A DNA stretch of 64,000 nt from Rhizorhabdus wittichii RW1 (lineage in GTDB: Bacteria; Pseudomonadota; Alphaproteobacteria; Sphingomonadales; Sphingomonadaceae), in NCBI GenBank assembly GCA_000016765.1, contig CP000699.1, positions 3,125,001-3,189,000 of the forward strand. Reading direction: 5' to 3'. Each line of letters starts with the position of its first letter. The stretch's first letter is position 1. Under the pieces are notes generated by a model, which searched no databases, had not been told where the DNA came from, and saw nothing but the letters and a program-made list of their open reading frames with translations. This document shows positions 36,069 through 45,793 of the stretch, in pieces. The position numbers were made by a program, and so were the translations under genes.

Positions 36069-37604
36069 TCACGCCGCCTTCCTGTCGGCGATCCGGGTCG
36101 GCACCGCGCGTTCGGAACGGAGCGCGGCGGCGACGCCGGCATCGTCGCCCTCGCGGCCGGCCTCGTGATATTCGGCGTCCTCGTTGACCGCCCAGACGTC
36201 GTGGCGGCGGGCGCCGGCGGCGATGTTGCGGGCGGTCAGCATCGCCGTCATCATCGCATGGTCCTGGTTGTTGTAGCGGTGCATGCCGTTGCGGCCGACG
36301 AAGTGGAGCGTCGGGTAGCGCGCCTCCAGCTCGCCGCGCACCGCCGCGACATGGGCGGCATAGTCGTCGTCATAGACCGGATAGGCCTTTTCCTGGCGGA
36401 CGACCGCGCCGCCGGCCACGGCGGCCGGGTCGCACAGGCCGAGCTGCGCCAGCTCCCGCGTCGCCAGCGCGACGAGGTCCTCGTCCGACGACGACCACAG
36501 GCCGTCGCCCTCGAAGCAGAAATATTCGAGCCCGACGCAGGCCAGCGCCGGATCGGGCACCATCTCGGGCGACCAGCTCCGGAAATTCTGGATGCGGCCG
36601 ACCTGCACCCGATCGTCATGGATGTAGATCCAGTTGTCGGGGAACAGGTCCTCCGACCGGATCATCAGCGCGACGGTCAGGAAGTCGCGATAGTGGAGCG
36701 CCATCGCGTCGGGCAGCGTCGCCGGCAGCGGGTGGATGCGGCTCGCCAGCTCGCGCATCGGCGCGGAGCTGATCACATGGTCGGCGGTCAGCATCGCCAG
36801 CCGGCCGTCGCGCGCCATCGCCGCGACCCGCCACAGCCCGGCGGTCTCGTCCCACGACAGCTGGTGGAGCATGTGTCCCATCAGCAGGTTGTTGCCCTGC
36901 TCCAGGATGCGATCGCGCGCGGCGTCCCACATCATGCCGGGGCCCTTGCGCGGATAGCGGAAGCTTTCGAGCAGGGTCTTGGCCTGCATCCCGTCATTGG
37001 GCCGCCTGTTGAGGCCCAGCGAGCGGCGGACGCCGTCCCACACCGCCTTGCCCAGGCTCAGCCCCTTGATCCGCTGCGCCGCCCAGTCGGCCGACATCTC
37101 GTCGCACGGCATGCCCCACACCTTCTCGGTATAGGTCTTGAAGAAAATGCCGAACAGGCGGGCGCCGAACTGGTTGACGACCCATTGCTCGAAGCTCTTC
37201 ACCTCCTTGTGGGGGAACAGCTTCCAGCGGAAGAAGCTGGCCATGCACAAGGTCGACTGCCACAGGCCCAGGTTGCGCAGCGCCTCGAAGGCGCGCAGCG
37301 GGTAGCTGTAATATTTGCCGCGATAATAGATGCGGCTCATCCGCGGCCGCTCGATGAAGTCGTCGGGCAGCAGCTCGTTCCACAGGTCGACCACCTCGCG
37401 CGACTTGGAGAAGAAACGGTGGCCGCCGATGTCGAATCGGAAACCCTCATGCTCGACGGTGCGGCTGATCCCGCCGACCTGGTCGGGGTCCTTCTCGATC
37501 AGAGTGACGGTGAAGCCCTGCTTGCCGAGCATGTAGCCGGCGGTCAGCCCCGCGGGGCCCGCCCCGATGATCGCGACGTCGACATGGTGGGAGGCGCGCG
37601 GCAT
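36069..37604 (-). CDS. FAD/NAD(P)-dependent oxidoreductase, UDP-galactopyranose-mutase-like
   Basis: 511 aa from the ATG at 37604 (MPRASHHVDVAIIGAGPAGLTAGYML). It has the FAD-binding GxGxxG motif at about residue 15, GGISRTVEHEGFRFDIGGHRFFSKS, a central Trp/Tyr-rich segment (FFKTYTEKVWGMPCDEMSADWAAQRIKG) and the C-terminal FAD-contact stretch VGRNGMHRYNNQDHAMMTAML. This is the pattern of a flavoprotein subfamily related to UDP-galactopyranose mutase and protoporphyrinogen oxidase, common in exopolysaccharide loci. The substrate is not shown by the sequence. Confidence 0.82.
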   Translation of the reverse strand: MPRASHHVDVAIIGAGPAGLTAGYMLGKQGFTVTLIEKDPDQVGGISRTVEHEGFRFDIGGHRFFSKSREVVDLWNELLPDDFIERPRMSRIYYRGKYYSYPLRAFEALRNLGLWQSTLCMASFFRWKLFPHKEVKSFEQWVVNQFGARLFGIFFKTYTEKVWGMPCDEMSADWAAQRIKGLSLGKAVWDGVRRSLGLNRRPNDGMQAKTLLESFRYPRKGPGMMWDAARDRILEQGNNLLMGHMLHQLSWDETAGLWRVAAMARDGRLAMLTADHVISSAPMRELASRIHPLPATLPDAMALHYRDFLTVALMIRSEDLFPDNWIYIHDDRVQVGRIQNFRSWSPEMVPDPALACVGLEYFCFEGDGLWSSSDEDLVALATRELAQLGLCDPAAVAGGAVVRQEKAYPVYDDDYAAHVAAVRGELEARYPTLHFVGRNGMHRYNNQDHAMMTAMLTARNIAAGARRHDVWAVNEDAEYHEAGREGDDAGVAAALRSERAVPTRIADRKAA

Positions 37605-37754
37605 CAAAGGTCCCTCATATCCGGATATCCGCCGAAGCCATGGCCGACGAGCCGCTAAGACATGGTTAACGGCGGGGGTTCTGCGCCGCGCCGCCGGCCG
37701 TCGCCTTTCTGTCATCGGACTGTCTTATCGAGGGGCGGGACCGACGATCCGGGG

Positions 37755-38785
37755 ATGGACATGCTGAACAGGACGCAGGGCAAGGCGAAGCCGCGGGTCG
37801 TCGAGTTCGATCCGGTGCTGGCGGCGCTGGTCGCCGAGCGGCTGGCGCAGGGGCTGCATCCCTCGCTGATCGCGCTGCAGCTCGCCCAGCGCGCCGATCC
37901 CGAACTGGTCGGCGCCTATGCGCGCGAGATCGAGGGCCATCCCTATTTCCAGGGCGCGATGGCCGTCGCCGACGCGCTCCGCAAGCGCGACTGGATTCTC
38001 GACTGCCAGGCCGCCTCCTGGCGCCGCTCGCCCGACGCGACCCGGATCGCGCGGCGCGAATCGCTCGATCCCGAGACTTTCCTGCGCGACCATTATGCCG
38101 GCCAGCGGCCGGTGGTGATCGGCGGCCTGGTCGATCATTGGCCGGCGCTGTCGCTGTGGACGGCCGATTATCTGGAGCGGCGGATCGGTCGGGAGACGCC
38201 GGTCGAGGCGCAGAAGGGGCGGGAGTCGCGCAAGGATTTCGAGCGGCGCAAGCTGGAGCTGCGGCGGACCGTGCCGTTCGGCGAGATCGCCGACGCGCTG
38301 CGCAGCGCGGAGCCGTCGAACGACCTCTACGTCACCGCCAACAACGGGGCGGGCAACCGCGCCGCCTTCGAACCGGTCTGGGGCGATTTCGGCCCGATCG
38401 AGGGCTATACCGTCCCGCGCGACGGGCAGGACGGCTATCTGTGGATCGGCCCGGCGGGCACGATCACCCCCTTCCACCACGACCTCACCAACAACCTGCT
38501 GGTCCAGGTCCGTGGCCGCAAGCGCGTCCATATGGTGCCGAACTGGGAAGAGGCGCGGATGAAGACGGCCCGCCGCATCTTCAGCGACTGGACGCTGGAG
38601 GCGCTGCAGGAGGCGGGCGACAAGGGGCCGGTGCTGCTGGAGACGGAGATCGGTCCGGGCGACGCGCTGTTATCCCGGTCGGCTGGTGGCATCATGTCGT
38701 CAGCCTCGACGCGAGCTGCTCGGTGCTGTTCACCAACTTCGCCTGGCCGAACGATTTCGCGACCCCCTTCATGGAAGGGCGCTGA
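37755..38785 (+). pseudogene. JmjC/cupin_8-like protein gene, broken by a frameshift near 38670
   Basis: The first part (MDMLNRTQGKAK...) runs through LDPETFLRDHYAGQRPVVIGGLVDHWPA, GYLWIGPAGTITPFHHDLTNNLLVQVRGRK and VLLETEIGPGDALL, giving the iron-binding HxD (HHD) of a JmjC/cupin-like hydroxylase. After that the frame reads nonsense. In the +1 frame the expected end appears: IPVGWWHHVVSLDASCSVLFTNFAWPNDFATPFMEGR, with stop at 38785. One base seems missing in GCGCTGTTATCCCGG (about 38667-38671), where GCGCTGTTTATCCCGG would restore DALFIPVGWWHH. The last Fe ligand (His in GWWHHVV) is thus out of frame. A sequencing or assembly error cannot be excluded. Confidence 0.85.
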
Positions 38786-38837
38786 CGCCGGGCGCCGGGA
38801 CTGGTCAAAGCCGGTCCGCTGGCTTAGCCATCGCCAT

Positions 38838-40220
38838 GTGACCCTATCTGTCAGGAACCGGCCTTTCCGGATCGCGCTGCTGTCGCTGGCCCTGTTGTCG
38901 CTGGCCGGTGCCGCGCCGCCCGCGAACCCCGACGAAGCGTTCAGCCTCTATGCCGACGCGACCGTCATCGACGGCACCGGCGCTCCGCCACGGGCGCATC
39001 AGGACATCCTGGTGCGCGGGCAGCGGATCGTTGCGGTCGCGCCGCACGGCACGATCGCCGGCGCGGATGGGGCGAAGCGGATCGACCTGTCGGGGCGCTT
39101 CGTCATGCCGGGGCTGATCGACACCCATGTCCACCTCGCCACCCCGCCCGACGACGACAGGGCGCGCGCGATCCTGCGGCGCAACCTCTATGGCGGGGTG
39201 ACGGCGGTGCGCGACATGGCCGACGACGTGCGGCCGGTGGCCGAGCTCGGCCGCGCCGCGCTGGCCGGGGAGATCGCCGCGCCCGACATCCATTATGCCG
39301 CGCTGATGGCGGGCCCGCCCTTCTTCCAGGACCCCCGCGTGCTGGCGGTGACGCTGGGCGTCACGCCGGGCAAGGCGCCCTGGATGCAGGCGATCGACGA
39401 TCGCACCGACCTCAGGACCGCGGTGACGCTGGCGCGCGGTACTTCGGCGACCGCGATCAAGATCTATGCCGATCTGCCGCCGCGCCTCGTCAAGGCGATC
39501 ACGGCGGAGGCGCATCGCCAGCATTTCCGGGTCTGGGCGCACAGCGCGGTGTTCCCGACCCGTCCGGCCGACGTGATCGCGGCCGGCGCCGACACCGTCA
39601 GCCATGTCTGCTACCTCGCCTATCAGGTCGAGCCGGTGATGCTCGCCGCCTATGAGGACCGCACGCCGGTCAATGAGGCGTTGCTCGCGTCCGAGGGCGA
39701 CGATCCAGTGATCGCCGGCCTCTACCGCGCGATGCTGAAGCACGGCACGATCCTCGATGCGACCGGCAGCCTGTTCGTCCGCACCGACAAGGCGCGGCAG
39801 CAGCATCCGGAGAAGCGGCGGCTGCGCTGCACCGGCGCCACGACGACCCGGCTGACTCGGCAGGCGTGGAAGGCCGGGGTGCCGATCTCGACCGGCACCG
39901 ACTTCGTCCAGGGCTATCGCAGCGACTGGCCCGACGTGCATGAGGAGATGTTCTTCCTCGCCCGCGACGTCGGCATGCCGCCGATCGAGGTGATCCGCTC
40001 GGCGACGCTGGTCGGCGCGCAGGCGACGGGGCAGGCGGCCGACATGGGGTCGATCGAGCCCGGCAAGCTCGCCAATTTCCTGGTGCTGGCCGCCGATCCG
40101 GCCGCCGACATCGGCAATATCCGGACGATCGAGACGGTGGTGAAGCGCGGCCGCGCCTATCCGCGCGGCGACTATCGGCCGACGACCAGGGTGGAAATGG
40201 GGGACGGCGATGACGATTGA
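38838..40220 (+). CDS. Amidohydrolase (exported)
   Basis: About 460 aa starting at GTG 38838 with a signal peptide (RPFRIALLSLALLSLAGAAPP). It has the TIM-barrel metal site: GLIDTHVHLATP (HxH), AIKIYADLP (candidate metal-bridging lysine), VWAHSAV and DTVSHVCYLAY (His ligands) and GVPISTGTDFVQG (Asp). The C-terminal strand domain is GQAADMGSIEPGKLANFLVLAADPAADI. It is an imidazolonepropionase-like amidohydrolase. The frame reads on from the broken cupin gene, but a start and signal peptide here make it separate. It overlaps the M19-like gene by 11 nt. Confidence 0.85.
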   Translation: MTLSVRNRPFRIALLSLALLSLAGAAPPANPDEAFSLYADATVIDGTGAPPRAHQDILVRGQRIVAVAPHGTIAGADGAKRIDLSGRFVMPGLIDTHVHLATPPDDDRARAILRRNLYGGVTAVRDMADDVRPVAELGRAALAGEIAAPDIHYAALMAGPPFFQDPRVLAVTLGVTPGKAPWMQAIDDRTDLRTAVTLARGTSATAIKIYADLPPRLVKAITAEAHRQHFRVWAHSAVFPTRPADVIAAGADTVSHVCYLAYQVEPVMLAAYEDRTPVNEALLASEGDDPVIAGLYRAMLKHGTILDATGSLFVRTDKARQQHPEKRRLRCTGATTTRLTRQAWKAGVPISTGTDFVQGYRSDWPDVHEEMFFLARDVGMPPIEVIRSATLVGAQATGQAADMGSIEPGKLANFLVLAADPAADIGNIRTIETVVKRGRAYPRGDYRPTTRVEMGDGDDD

Positions 40221-41343
40221 ACGGCGCGAATTCCTGGCGCTCGCCACGGCGACGGCGGCGACGGCGGCCCTGCCGGGGCCGCTGCTGGCGGCGGCTGCGG
40301 CCGATCCGCTCACGGGCCGGATCGTCGTCAATGCGCTCGGCGGGCTGGGCGATCCCAACGACCGGGGCGACGGCCTCGTCCCGCGCTTCAGCCCGCGCGT
40401 GCTGGCGGAAGCGCATGCCTCGGGGCTGACCGCGGTCAACATCACGCTCGGCTATGTGGCGGGCCCCGCCGATCCGTTCGAGGCGAGCGTCCGCGACATC
40501 GCCGCGACCGATCGGCTGGTGCGCGAGCATGGCCGCGACCTGGTCAAGATCCTCACCGCCGCCGACATCCGCCGCGCCCGGACGGAGGGCAAGGTCGGGC
40601 TGATCTACGGTTTCCAGAACGGCGCGATGATGGGCAAGGACGTCGGCCGCGCCGACATCTTCGCGAATCTCGGCGTGCGCATCTTCCAACTCACCTACAA
40701 TCCCGCCAACCAGATCGGCGACGGATCGATGGCGCCCGAGAATCGCGGGATCACCCCGTTCGGGCACGAGCTGATCGCCCGGCTCAACGCGCTGCGGGTG
40801 ATGGTCGACCTGTCGCACAGCGGCGAGCGGACCTGCCTGGAGGCGGCCCGCGCCTCGCGCGCGCCGATCTCGATCAACCACACCGGCTGCCGCGCGCTGG
40901 TCGACCTGCCGCGCAACAAGACCGACGCCGAGCTGCGGCTGGTGGCCGAGCGGGGCGGCTTCGTCGGCATCTATTTCATGCCCTTCCTCAACGCGACCGG
41001 CCATGCCCGCGCCGAGGACGTCGTCGCGCATATCGACCATGCGGTGAATGTCTGCGGCGAGGACCATGTCGGCATCGGCACCGACGGCGACGTCACCGCG
41101 ATCGACGATCTCAAGGCCTATGAGGCCACGCTCGCCAAGGAGATCGCCGAGCGCCGCGCCGCCGGGATCAGCGCGGCGGGCGAGCGGCCCGACACCTATC
41201 CCTTCGTCGTCGACCTGCGCGGGCCCGACCAGTTCCGCACGCTCGCCCGGCTGCTCCAGGCGAAGGGCTATGGCAGCGCCCGGATCGAGAAGATCCTGGG
41301 CGCCAATTTCCTGCGCTATGCCGAGACGATCTGGGGCGCCTGA
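40210..41343 (+). CDS. M19-like membrane dipeptidase family protein (degenerate metal site)
   Basis: 377 aa with a Tat-like signal peptide (MTIERREFLALATATAATAALPG). Family features: VMVDLSHSGERT and PISINHTGCRAL carry the two later histidines, and GEDHVGIGTDGDV and ILGANFLRYAETIWG match the C-terminal part. But the first metal motif DGHND is replaced by VVNALGGLGDPND and the bridging-Glu region reads IYGFQNGAMM. So at least part of the binuclear zinc site is missing. It may act on a different substrate or with one metal. It is translationally coupled to the preceding amidohydrolase. Confidence 0.8.
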   Translation: MTIERREFLALATATAATAALPGPLLAAAAADPLTGRIVVNALGGLGDPNDRGDGLVPRFSPRVLAEAHASGLTAVNITLGYVAGPADPFEASVRDIAATDRLVREHGRDLVKILTAADIRRARTEGKVGLIYGFQNGAMMGKDVGRADIFANLGVRIFQLTYNPANQIGDGSMAPENRGITPFGHELIARLNALRVMVDLSHSGERTCLEAARASRAPISINHTGCRALVDLPRNKTDAELRLVAERGGFVGIYFMPFLNATGHARAEDVVAHIDHAVNVCGEDHVGIGTDGDVTAIDDLKAYEATLAKEIAERRAAGISAAGERPDTYPFVVDLRGPDQFRTLARLLQAKGYGSARIEKILGANFLRYAETIWGA

Positions 41344-41352
41344 CCGGCGGGT

Positions 41353-42024
41353 TCAGGCGGGCACCGGCTCCGCCGCGAAGGAGGCGAGCTGGGCGGCATG
41401 CGCCGCCTGGAAGGCCGGCCGCGCGGTGCAGCGGTCGCGATAGGCGGCGAGGGTCGGGAATTCGGCCATCAGCGCATCGTCGGACACCTCGCGCAGCACC
41501 GTCGCCATGACGATGTCGGCGGCGGTGAAGTCGCCCTCCAGATAGTCCTTGTCGCCAAGCCAGCCGGCGAGCGCGGCGAGTCGTCCGCGCAGCGTCTCGA
41601 TCACCTGCGGGCGGCGCAGGCGGCCCCATTCGGCGTCGGGGTTGAAGGTGTCGATATTGACGAGGTCGAAGACGAACGGCTCGACGCTGTTGAGCGCCGC
41701 CGTCACCCAGGTCAGCACCCGGGCGCGGCCCTGCGCGGTGCGCGGCATCAGCCGCTCGCAACGCTCGGCGATGCGCAGCACCATCGCGCCGCTCTCGAAC
41801 ATCTGCACCTCCTCGTCGCGATAGGCGGGGACCTGGCCGAACGGCTGCTCGCGGCGATAGTCCGCGCCCTTCGCCGTCTCGAAGCCGATCAGCCGCTCGC
41901 GATAGCCGAGCCCGGCCTCCTCGCAAGCCCAGCGCGGCCGCAGGTCACGGACGAAGCCGCGGGCGAAATCGGGCACCCAGGCGAAGCCGGTGATCTCGAT
42001 GGCGGCGTTCTGGTCGATCGGCAT
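41353..42024 (-). CDS. Glutathione S-transferase family protein
   Basis: 223 aa from the ATG at 42024 (MPIDQNAAIEITGFAWVPDFARGF). The thioredoxin-like N-domain has GQVPAYRDEEVQMFESGAMVLRIAERC, with the cis-proline and the ES glutathione contact. The helical C-domain contains YLEGDFTAADIVMATVLREV, the N-capping GDFTAADI motif of GSTs. It is convergent with the dipeptidase gene. Substrate unknown. Confidence 0.9.
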   Translation of the reverse strand: MPIDQNAAIEITGFAWVPDFARGFVRDLRPRWACEEAGLGYRERLIGFETAKGADYRREQPFGQVPAYRDEEVQMFESGAMVLRIAERCERLMPRTAQGRARVLTWVTAALNSVEPFVFDLVNIDTFNPDAEWGRLRRPQVIETLRGRLAALAGWLGDKDYLEGDFTAADIVMATVLREVSDDALMAEFPTLAAYRDRCTARPAFQAAHAAQLASFAAEPVPA

Positions 42025-42109
42025 GACGGACTCCTCTCTCTCGCTCTGTCGGACGAGAAGGGTTGATATCAACATATTGGGGCGCTGTCAAAGCACGGGC
42101 CGGAATCGT

Positions 42110-43387
42110 CTAGCCCAGCGCGGCCTTGAGCTTCTCGCGGTCGAGCTGGCCTTCCCAGCGGGCGACGACGACGGTGGCGACGGCGTTGCCGACGAAGTTG
42201 GTGAGGCTGCGGCATTCGGACATGAAGCGGTCGATGCCGAGGATCAGCGCCATCCCCGCGACCGGCACCGACGGCACGATCGACAGGGTGGCCGCGAGGG
42301 TGACGAAGCCCGCGCCGGTCACCCCGGCGGCGCCCTTCGACGACAGCATCGCCACCAGCAGCAGGCTGATCTGCTCGCCCAGCGACAGGTCGACGTCGCA
42401 GGCCTGGGCGATGAACAGCGCCGCCAGCGTCATGTAGATGTTGGTGCCGTCGAGGTTGAACGAATAGCCGGTCGGCACGACCAGCCCGACGATCGGCTTG
42501 GCGCAGCCGGCCTGCTCCATCTTCGCCATCAGGTTGGGCAGCGCGCTTTCGGAGGAGGAGGTGCCGAGCACCAGCAGCAGCTCGTCCTTGAGATAGGCGA
42601 TCAGCCGCAGGATCGAGAAGCCGGCGATCCGCGCGATGATGCCGAGGACGACGAGGACGAAGCCGATCGAGGTCAGGTAGAAGCACAGCACCAGCCCGCC
42701 GAGATTGGCGAGGCTGCCCAGCCCGAACTTGCCGATGGTGAAGGCCATCGCGCCGAACGCGCCGATCGGGGCCGCCTTCATCAATATCCCGACCAGCCGG
42801 AAGACGACGGCGACCAGCCGTTCGAGCAGGTCGGTCACCGGCTGGGCGCGCTCGCCGACCAGCGACAGCGCGATGCCGAACAGGATCGCGACGAACAGCA
42901 CCTGGAGGATCTCGCCCTGCGCCAGCGCCGAGAGCAGCGTGTCGGGGATGATCGCCATCAGGAAGCCGACCAGCGACTGGTCGTGCGCGGCCTTGGCATA
43001 GTCGGCGATGTGGCTGCTATCGAGGTCGGCGACGGCGATGTGCATCCCCGCGCCCGGCTGGACGACATTGGCGACGAACAGGCCGACGATCAGCGCGAGC
43101 GTCGACACCGCGAGGAAATAGCCGAACGCCTTGAGCGCGACCCGGCCGAGATCGCCGAGATGGCTGAGCCCGGCGATGCCGGTCACCACGGTCAGGAAGA
43201 TCACCGGCGCGATGATCATCTTGACCAGCTTGATGAACGCGTCGCCGAGCGGCTTGAGCTGCGCGCCGACATCGGGCGCCAGCCAGCCGAGCAGCACGCC
43301 CAGCACGATCGCCAGCAGCACCTGCGCATAGAGCGATCGCCAGAAGGGCGGACGAATGGCCGGCGCGGCGTCGCTGTCGATGATCAT
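42110..43387 (-). CDS. dctA: C4-dicarboxylate transporter (DctA type)
   Basis: 425 aa Na+ or H+/dicarboxylate symporter of the DAACS family. It has eight membrane segments and the two re-entrant hairpins: [18 protein letters not shown] (HP1, serine-rich), [23 protein letters not shown] (TM7 with NMDGT-like NLDGT) and [21 protein letters not shown] (HP2). [26 protein letters not shown] carries the substrate-binding DR and N residues. It imports succinate, fumarate and malate. The start ATG at 43387 gives a normal N-terminus; an ATG 12 codons upstream is less likely. Confidence 0.93.
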
Positions 43388-43432
43388 GGGATGATGGGGC
43401 CCCCTCCGAATGGAAGCGGACACTGCCCTTAT

Positions 43433-43575
43433 CCCCCCTCCCTTTCAAGGGAGGGGAAGGGGGTGGGTGCGAGCGCAGCGAGCTTCCTCGCTCGTCCCGT
43501 AGAACTTCGCCAAGGGGGATCGACCCCCTTGGCTCCGTACCCCACCCTTTCATCCCTCCCCTGAAGGGGAGGGAG
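43433..43575. repeat. Long palindromic intergenic repeat (copy 3 of 3)
   Basis: It is the reverse complement of the copy at 12276-12418, ending in the same CCCTCCCCTGAAGGGGAGGG hairpin. It sits between the TonB-dependent receptor gene and dctA on the minus strand. Confidence 0.8.
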
Positions 43576-43587
43576 AATTTTTGGGAG

Positions 43588-45609
43588 CTACCGCCTGTAC
43601 TTCAACGCCACCCACAGCGTCCGCGGCGTCGCGCGTTCGACGGTGCCGTCGGCGCCGACGGTCGCCTCGACGCGCTTGTTGGCGATGTTCTCGCCGCGCA
43701 GCTCGGCGGTGAAGCCCCGGCCGAGGTCGAGCGCGGCGACCGCGTCGAAGGTCAGCGCGTCGTCGAGGCGGCGGCTGTTCTGGTCGTCCTCATATTGGCT
43801 GGCGACATAGCGCGCGGTGACGCCGATCCGGGCGGTGTCGGGGCGGTTCCACTCGATCGAGGCGCTCGCCTGGTCGCGCGGCGTCTGGGCGGGGCGCAGG
43901 CCGGCGAGGCCGAGCGCCGCGCCGGACGCGCGGACGCGCGGGTCGATGTGCGAATAGCTGGCGATCGCGCGCCACTCGCCCAGCGTCGCCATGCCGTCGA
44001 CCTCGATGCCGCGGCTGCGGATCGCGTCGACATTCTGGCGCTGGCGGGTGTTGGGCGCGATGGTGACGTTCGAGATCGCGTCGTCGAGCCGGTTCCAGAA
44101 GATCGTCGCCCCCAGCTTCCATCCGGGCAGCGGCGCATATTCGGCGCCGCCCTCGATCCCCTTGACCCGCTCGGGATCGAGCAGCGGGTTGGCGATGGTC
44201 GAATCATTGCCCGCGCGGAACGGGCGGTAGAGCTCGTTGAGGGTCGGCAGGCGCCAGCCGGTATAGGCCGCCGCGCGCAGGCTGACCGCCGCCGCGCCCG
44301 GCGGGCTCCAGGCGATGCCGGCGCGGCCGGTCGCCTCGGTCCCCGACCGGTCGGGATAGCGCGCGCTGTTGGCGGCGATCAGGGCGCCGGTCGCGCGGCT
44401 GATCTCGGTGCGCTGGCCGTCGCGGAGCTGCCAATGGTCGACCCGGCCGCTCGCGGTCAGCGTCAGCCCCGTGGCGGGCAGCAGCGCCAGTTCGGCGAAG
44501 CCGCCGAAGACATTCTGCTCGCCGCCCGCGACGCGGTTGGCGTTGGTCGAGACGACGCGTTCCTCGGTGCGTCCGTTGACATGGCGGGCGTCGCCGCCGA
44601 TCCGCAGGCTGATCCCTTCGCCGAGCGGCGGGCGCAGCTCGATCCGCCCGCCGAAGCCGTTGGCGGGGACGTTATACTGGTCGAGCGACTGGCTGACGGT
44701 GGCGCGGCCGGCGCCGATGCTGGCGAAGCCGCTCGAGAATTCGCGGTGCTGGAGCCAGGCGGTCGCCTCCCACCCCCAGCGGCCGCGCCCGACCAGCCGG
44801 ATCGAGCTGTCGACCGCGAGGTTGCTGTTGCCGGTGAAGGGGACGCCGCGGTCGCGCCGGTCGAGCAGGAAGGAGCCGTTGGCCTGCAGCTCGGTCTCAG
44901 CGCCGACCGGGATCACCGCGCGGGCGGCGGCGCGGCTCTGCTTGTAGCGCGCGGCGCGGTCGATCGGGCCGCGATCCTCCTCGACGACGGGGATGAAGCC
45001 GTCGCCCTGCGCATGGCCGCCCGACAGCATCAGGAAGCCGCCGCCGAGCCGCGCCGTCACCGTCGCGTCGGCGTCGATCGAGTCGCGGCTGCCATAGGCG
45101 ACGCTCGCGTCGACGGCGTGCGCCTCGTCCGGGCTCATGCTCGACAGCTCGATCGTCCCGGCCAGCGCGCCGGGGCCATAGACGCCGCTGCCGCCGCCGC
45201 GCGTGACGCGGACATGGCCGATCCGCGCCGGATCGAGCGCGGCCCAGCTCACCCAGCCGCCGAACGGATCGACCATCGGCACGCCGTCGAGCAGGATCAG
45301 CGCGCGGGTCGAGGCGTTGCCGCCGAGGCCGCGCAGCGTCGCCCCCTGGCTGGTCGGATGCGCCGATCGCGCGTCGGAACGGCGGAATTGCTGGAAGCCG
45401 GCGGCGTCGCGCAGGATGTCCTCCATCCGCCCGCTCGCCGACGCCTCCAGCCGGGCGCGGTCGATGCTGATCACGTCGAACGCGGCGTCGCCGGGCGAGC
45501 GTGGCAGGCCCTGGCCGGTGACGACGATCTCCGCCGCATCGTCGGCCCAGGCCGGGCCGGCGATGAGCCCGACGCAGGCCGCGGTCAGCAGGAAACGAAG
45601 ATGCCGCAC
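43588..45609 (-). CDS. TonB-dependent receptor
   Basis: 673 aa from the GTG at 45609, with GGGAGG about 7 nt upstream. The signal peptide is RHLRFLLTAACVGLIAGPAWA. The plug domain follows: EIVVTGQGLPRSPGDAAFDVISID, ILRDAAGFQQFRRSDARSAHPTSQGATLRGLGGNASTRALILLDGVPM. The 22-strand barrel ends in AANKRVEATVGADGTVERATPRTLWVALKYRR, with the final aromatic/charged strand. It imports a siderophore, vitamin or carbohydrate; the ligand is not evident. No TonB or ABC gene is adjacent. Confidence 0.94.
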   Translation of the reverse strand: MRHLRFLLTAACVGLIAGPAWADDAAEIVVTGQGLPRSPGDAAFDVISIDRARLEASASGRMEDILRDAAGFQQFRRSDARSAHPTSQGATLRGLGGNASTRALILLDGVPMVDPFGGWVSWAALDPARIGHVRVTRGGGSGVYGPGALAGTIELSSMSPDEAHAVDASVAYGSRDSIDADATVTARLGGGFLMLSGGHAQGDGFIPVVEEDRGPIDRAARYKQSRAAARAVIPVGAETELQANGSFLLDRRDRGVPFTGNSNLAVDSSIRLVGRGRWGWEATAWLQHREFSSGFASIGAGRATVSQSLDQYNVPANGFGGRIELRPPLGEGISLRIGGDARHVNGRTEERVVSTNANRVAGGEQNVFGGFAELALLPATGLTLTASGRVDHWQLRDGQRTEISRATGALIAANSARYPDRSGTEATGRAGIAWSPPGAAAVSLRAAAYTGWRLPTLNELYRPFRAGNDSTIANPLLDPERVKGIEGGAEYAPLPGWKLGATIFWNRLDDAISNVTIAPNTRQRQNVDAIRSRGIEVDGMATLGEWRAIASYSHIDPRVRASGAALGLAGLRPAQTPRDQASASIEWNRPDTARIGVTARYVASQYEDDQNSRRLDDALTFDAVAALDLGRGFTAELRGENIANKRVEATVGADGTVERATPRTLWVALKYRR

Positions 45610-45691
45610 GATGATCCTCCCGGAATTGCTTTGAGGGCGGATCACCACTCCGGGGCGGCGGCGTCAATGGGTATAAAGGCCAAGACGCCTC

Positions 45692-45782
45692 CGTCATGCC
45701 GGCGGAGGCCGGCATCTCCGGAGAGAGGAGAGAAGGTCGACGCTGGAGCCGCCCGAGGTCCCGGCCTCCGCCGGGACGACGC
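45692..45782. repeat. CGTCAT-type inverted repeat
   Basis: The arms are CGTCATGCCGGCGGAGGCCG and CCCGGCCTCCGCCGGGACGA, with an internal mismatch near the tips. It lies between two genes on the minus strand (the OlsB-like gene and the TonB-dependent receptor). Confidence 0.75.
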
Positions 45783-45793
45783 GTGACGGGGTC

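Noticed and set aside
37662-40220. One 852-codon open frame joining the cupin-like and amidohydrolase sequences
   Set aside because: The middle part after about 38670 is non-family sequence, the true cupin end lies in another frame, and the amidohydrolase has its own GTG start and signal peptide.
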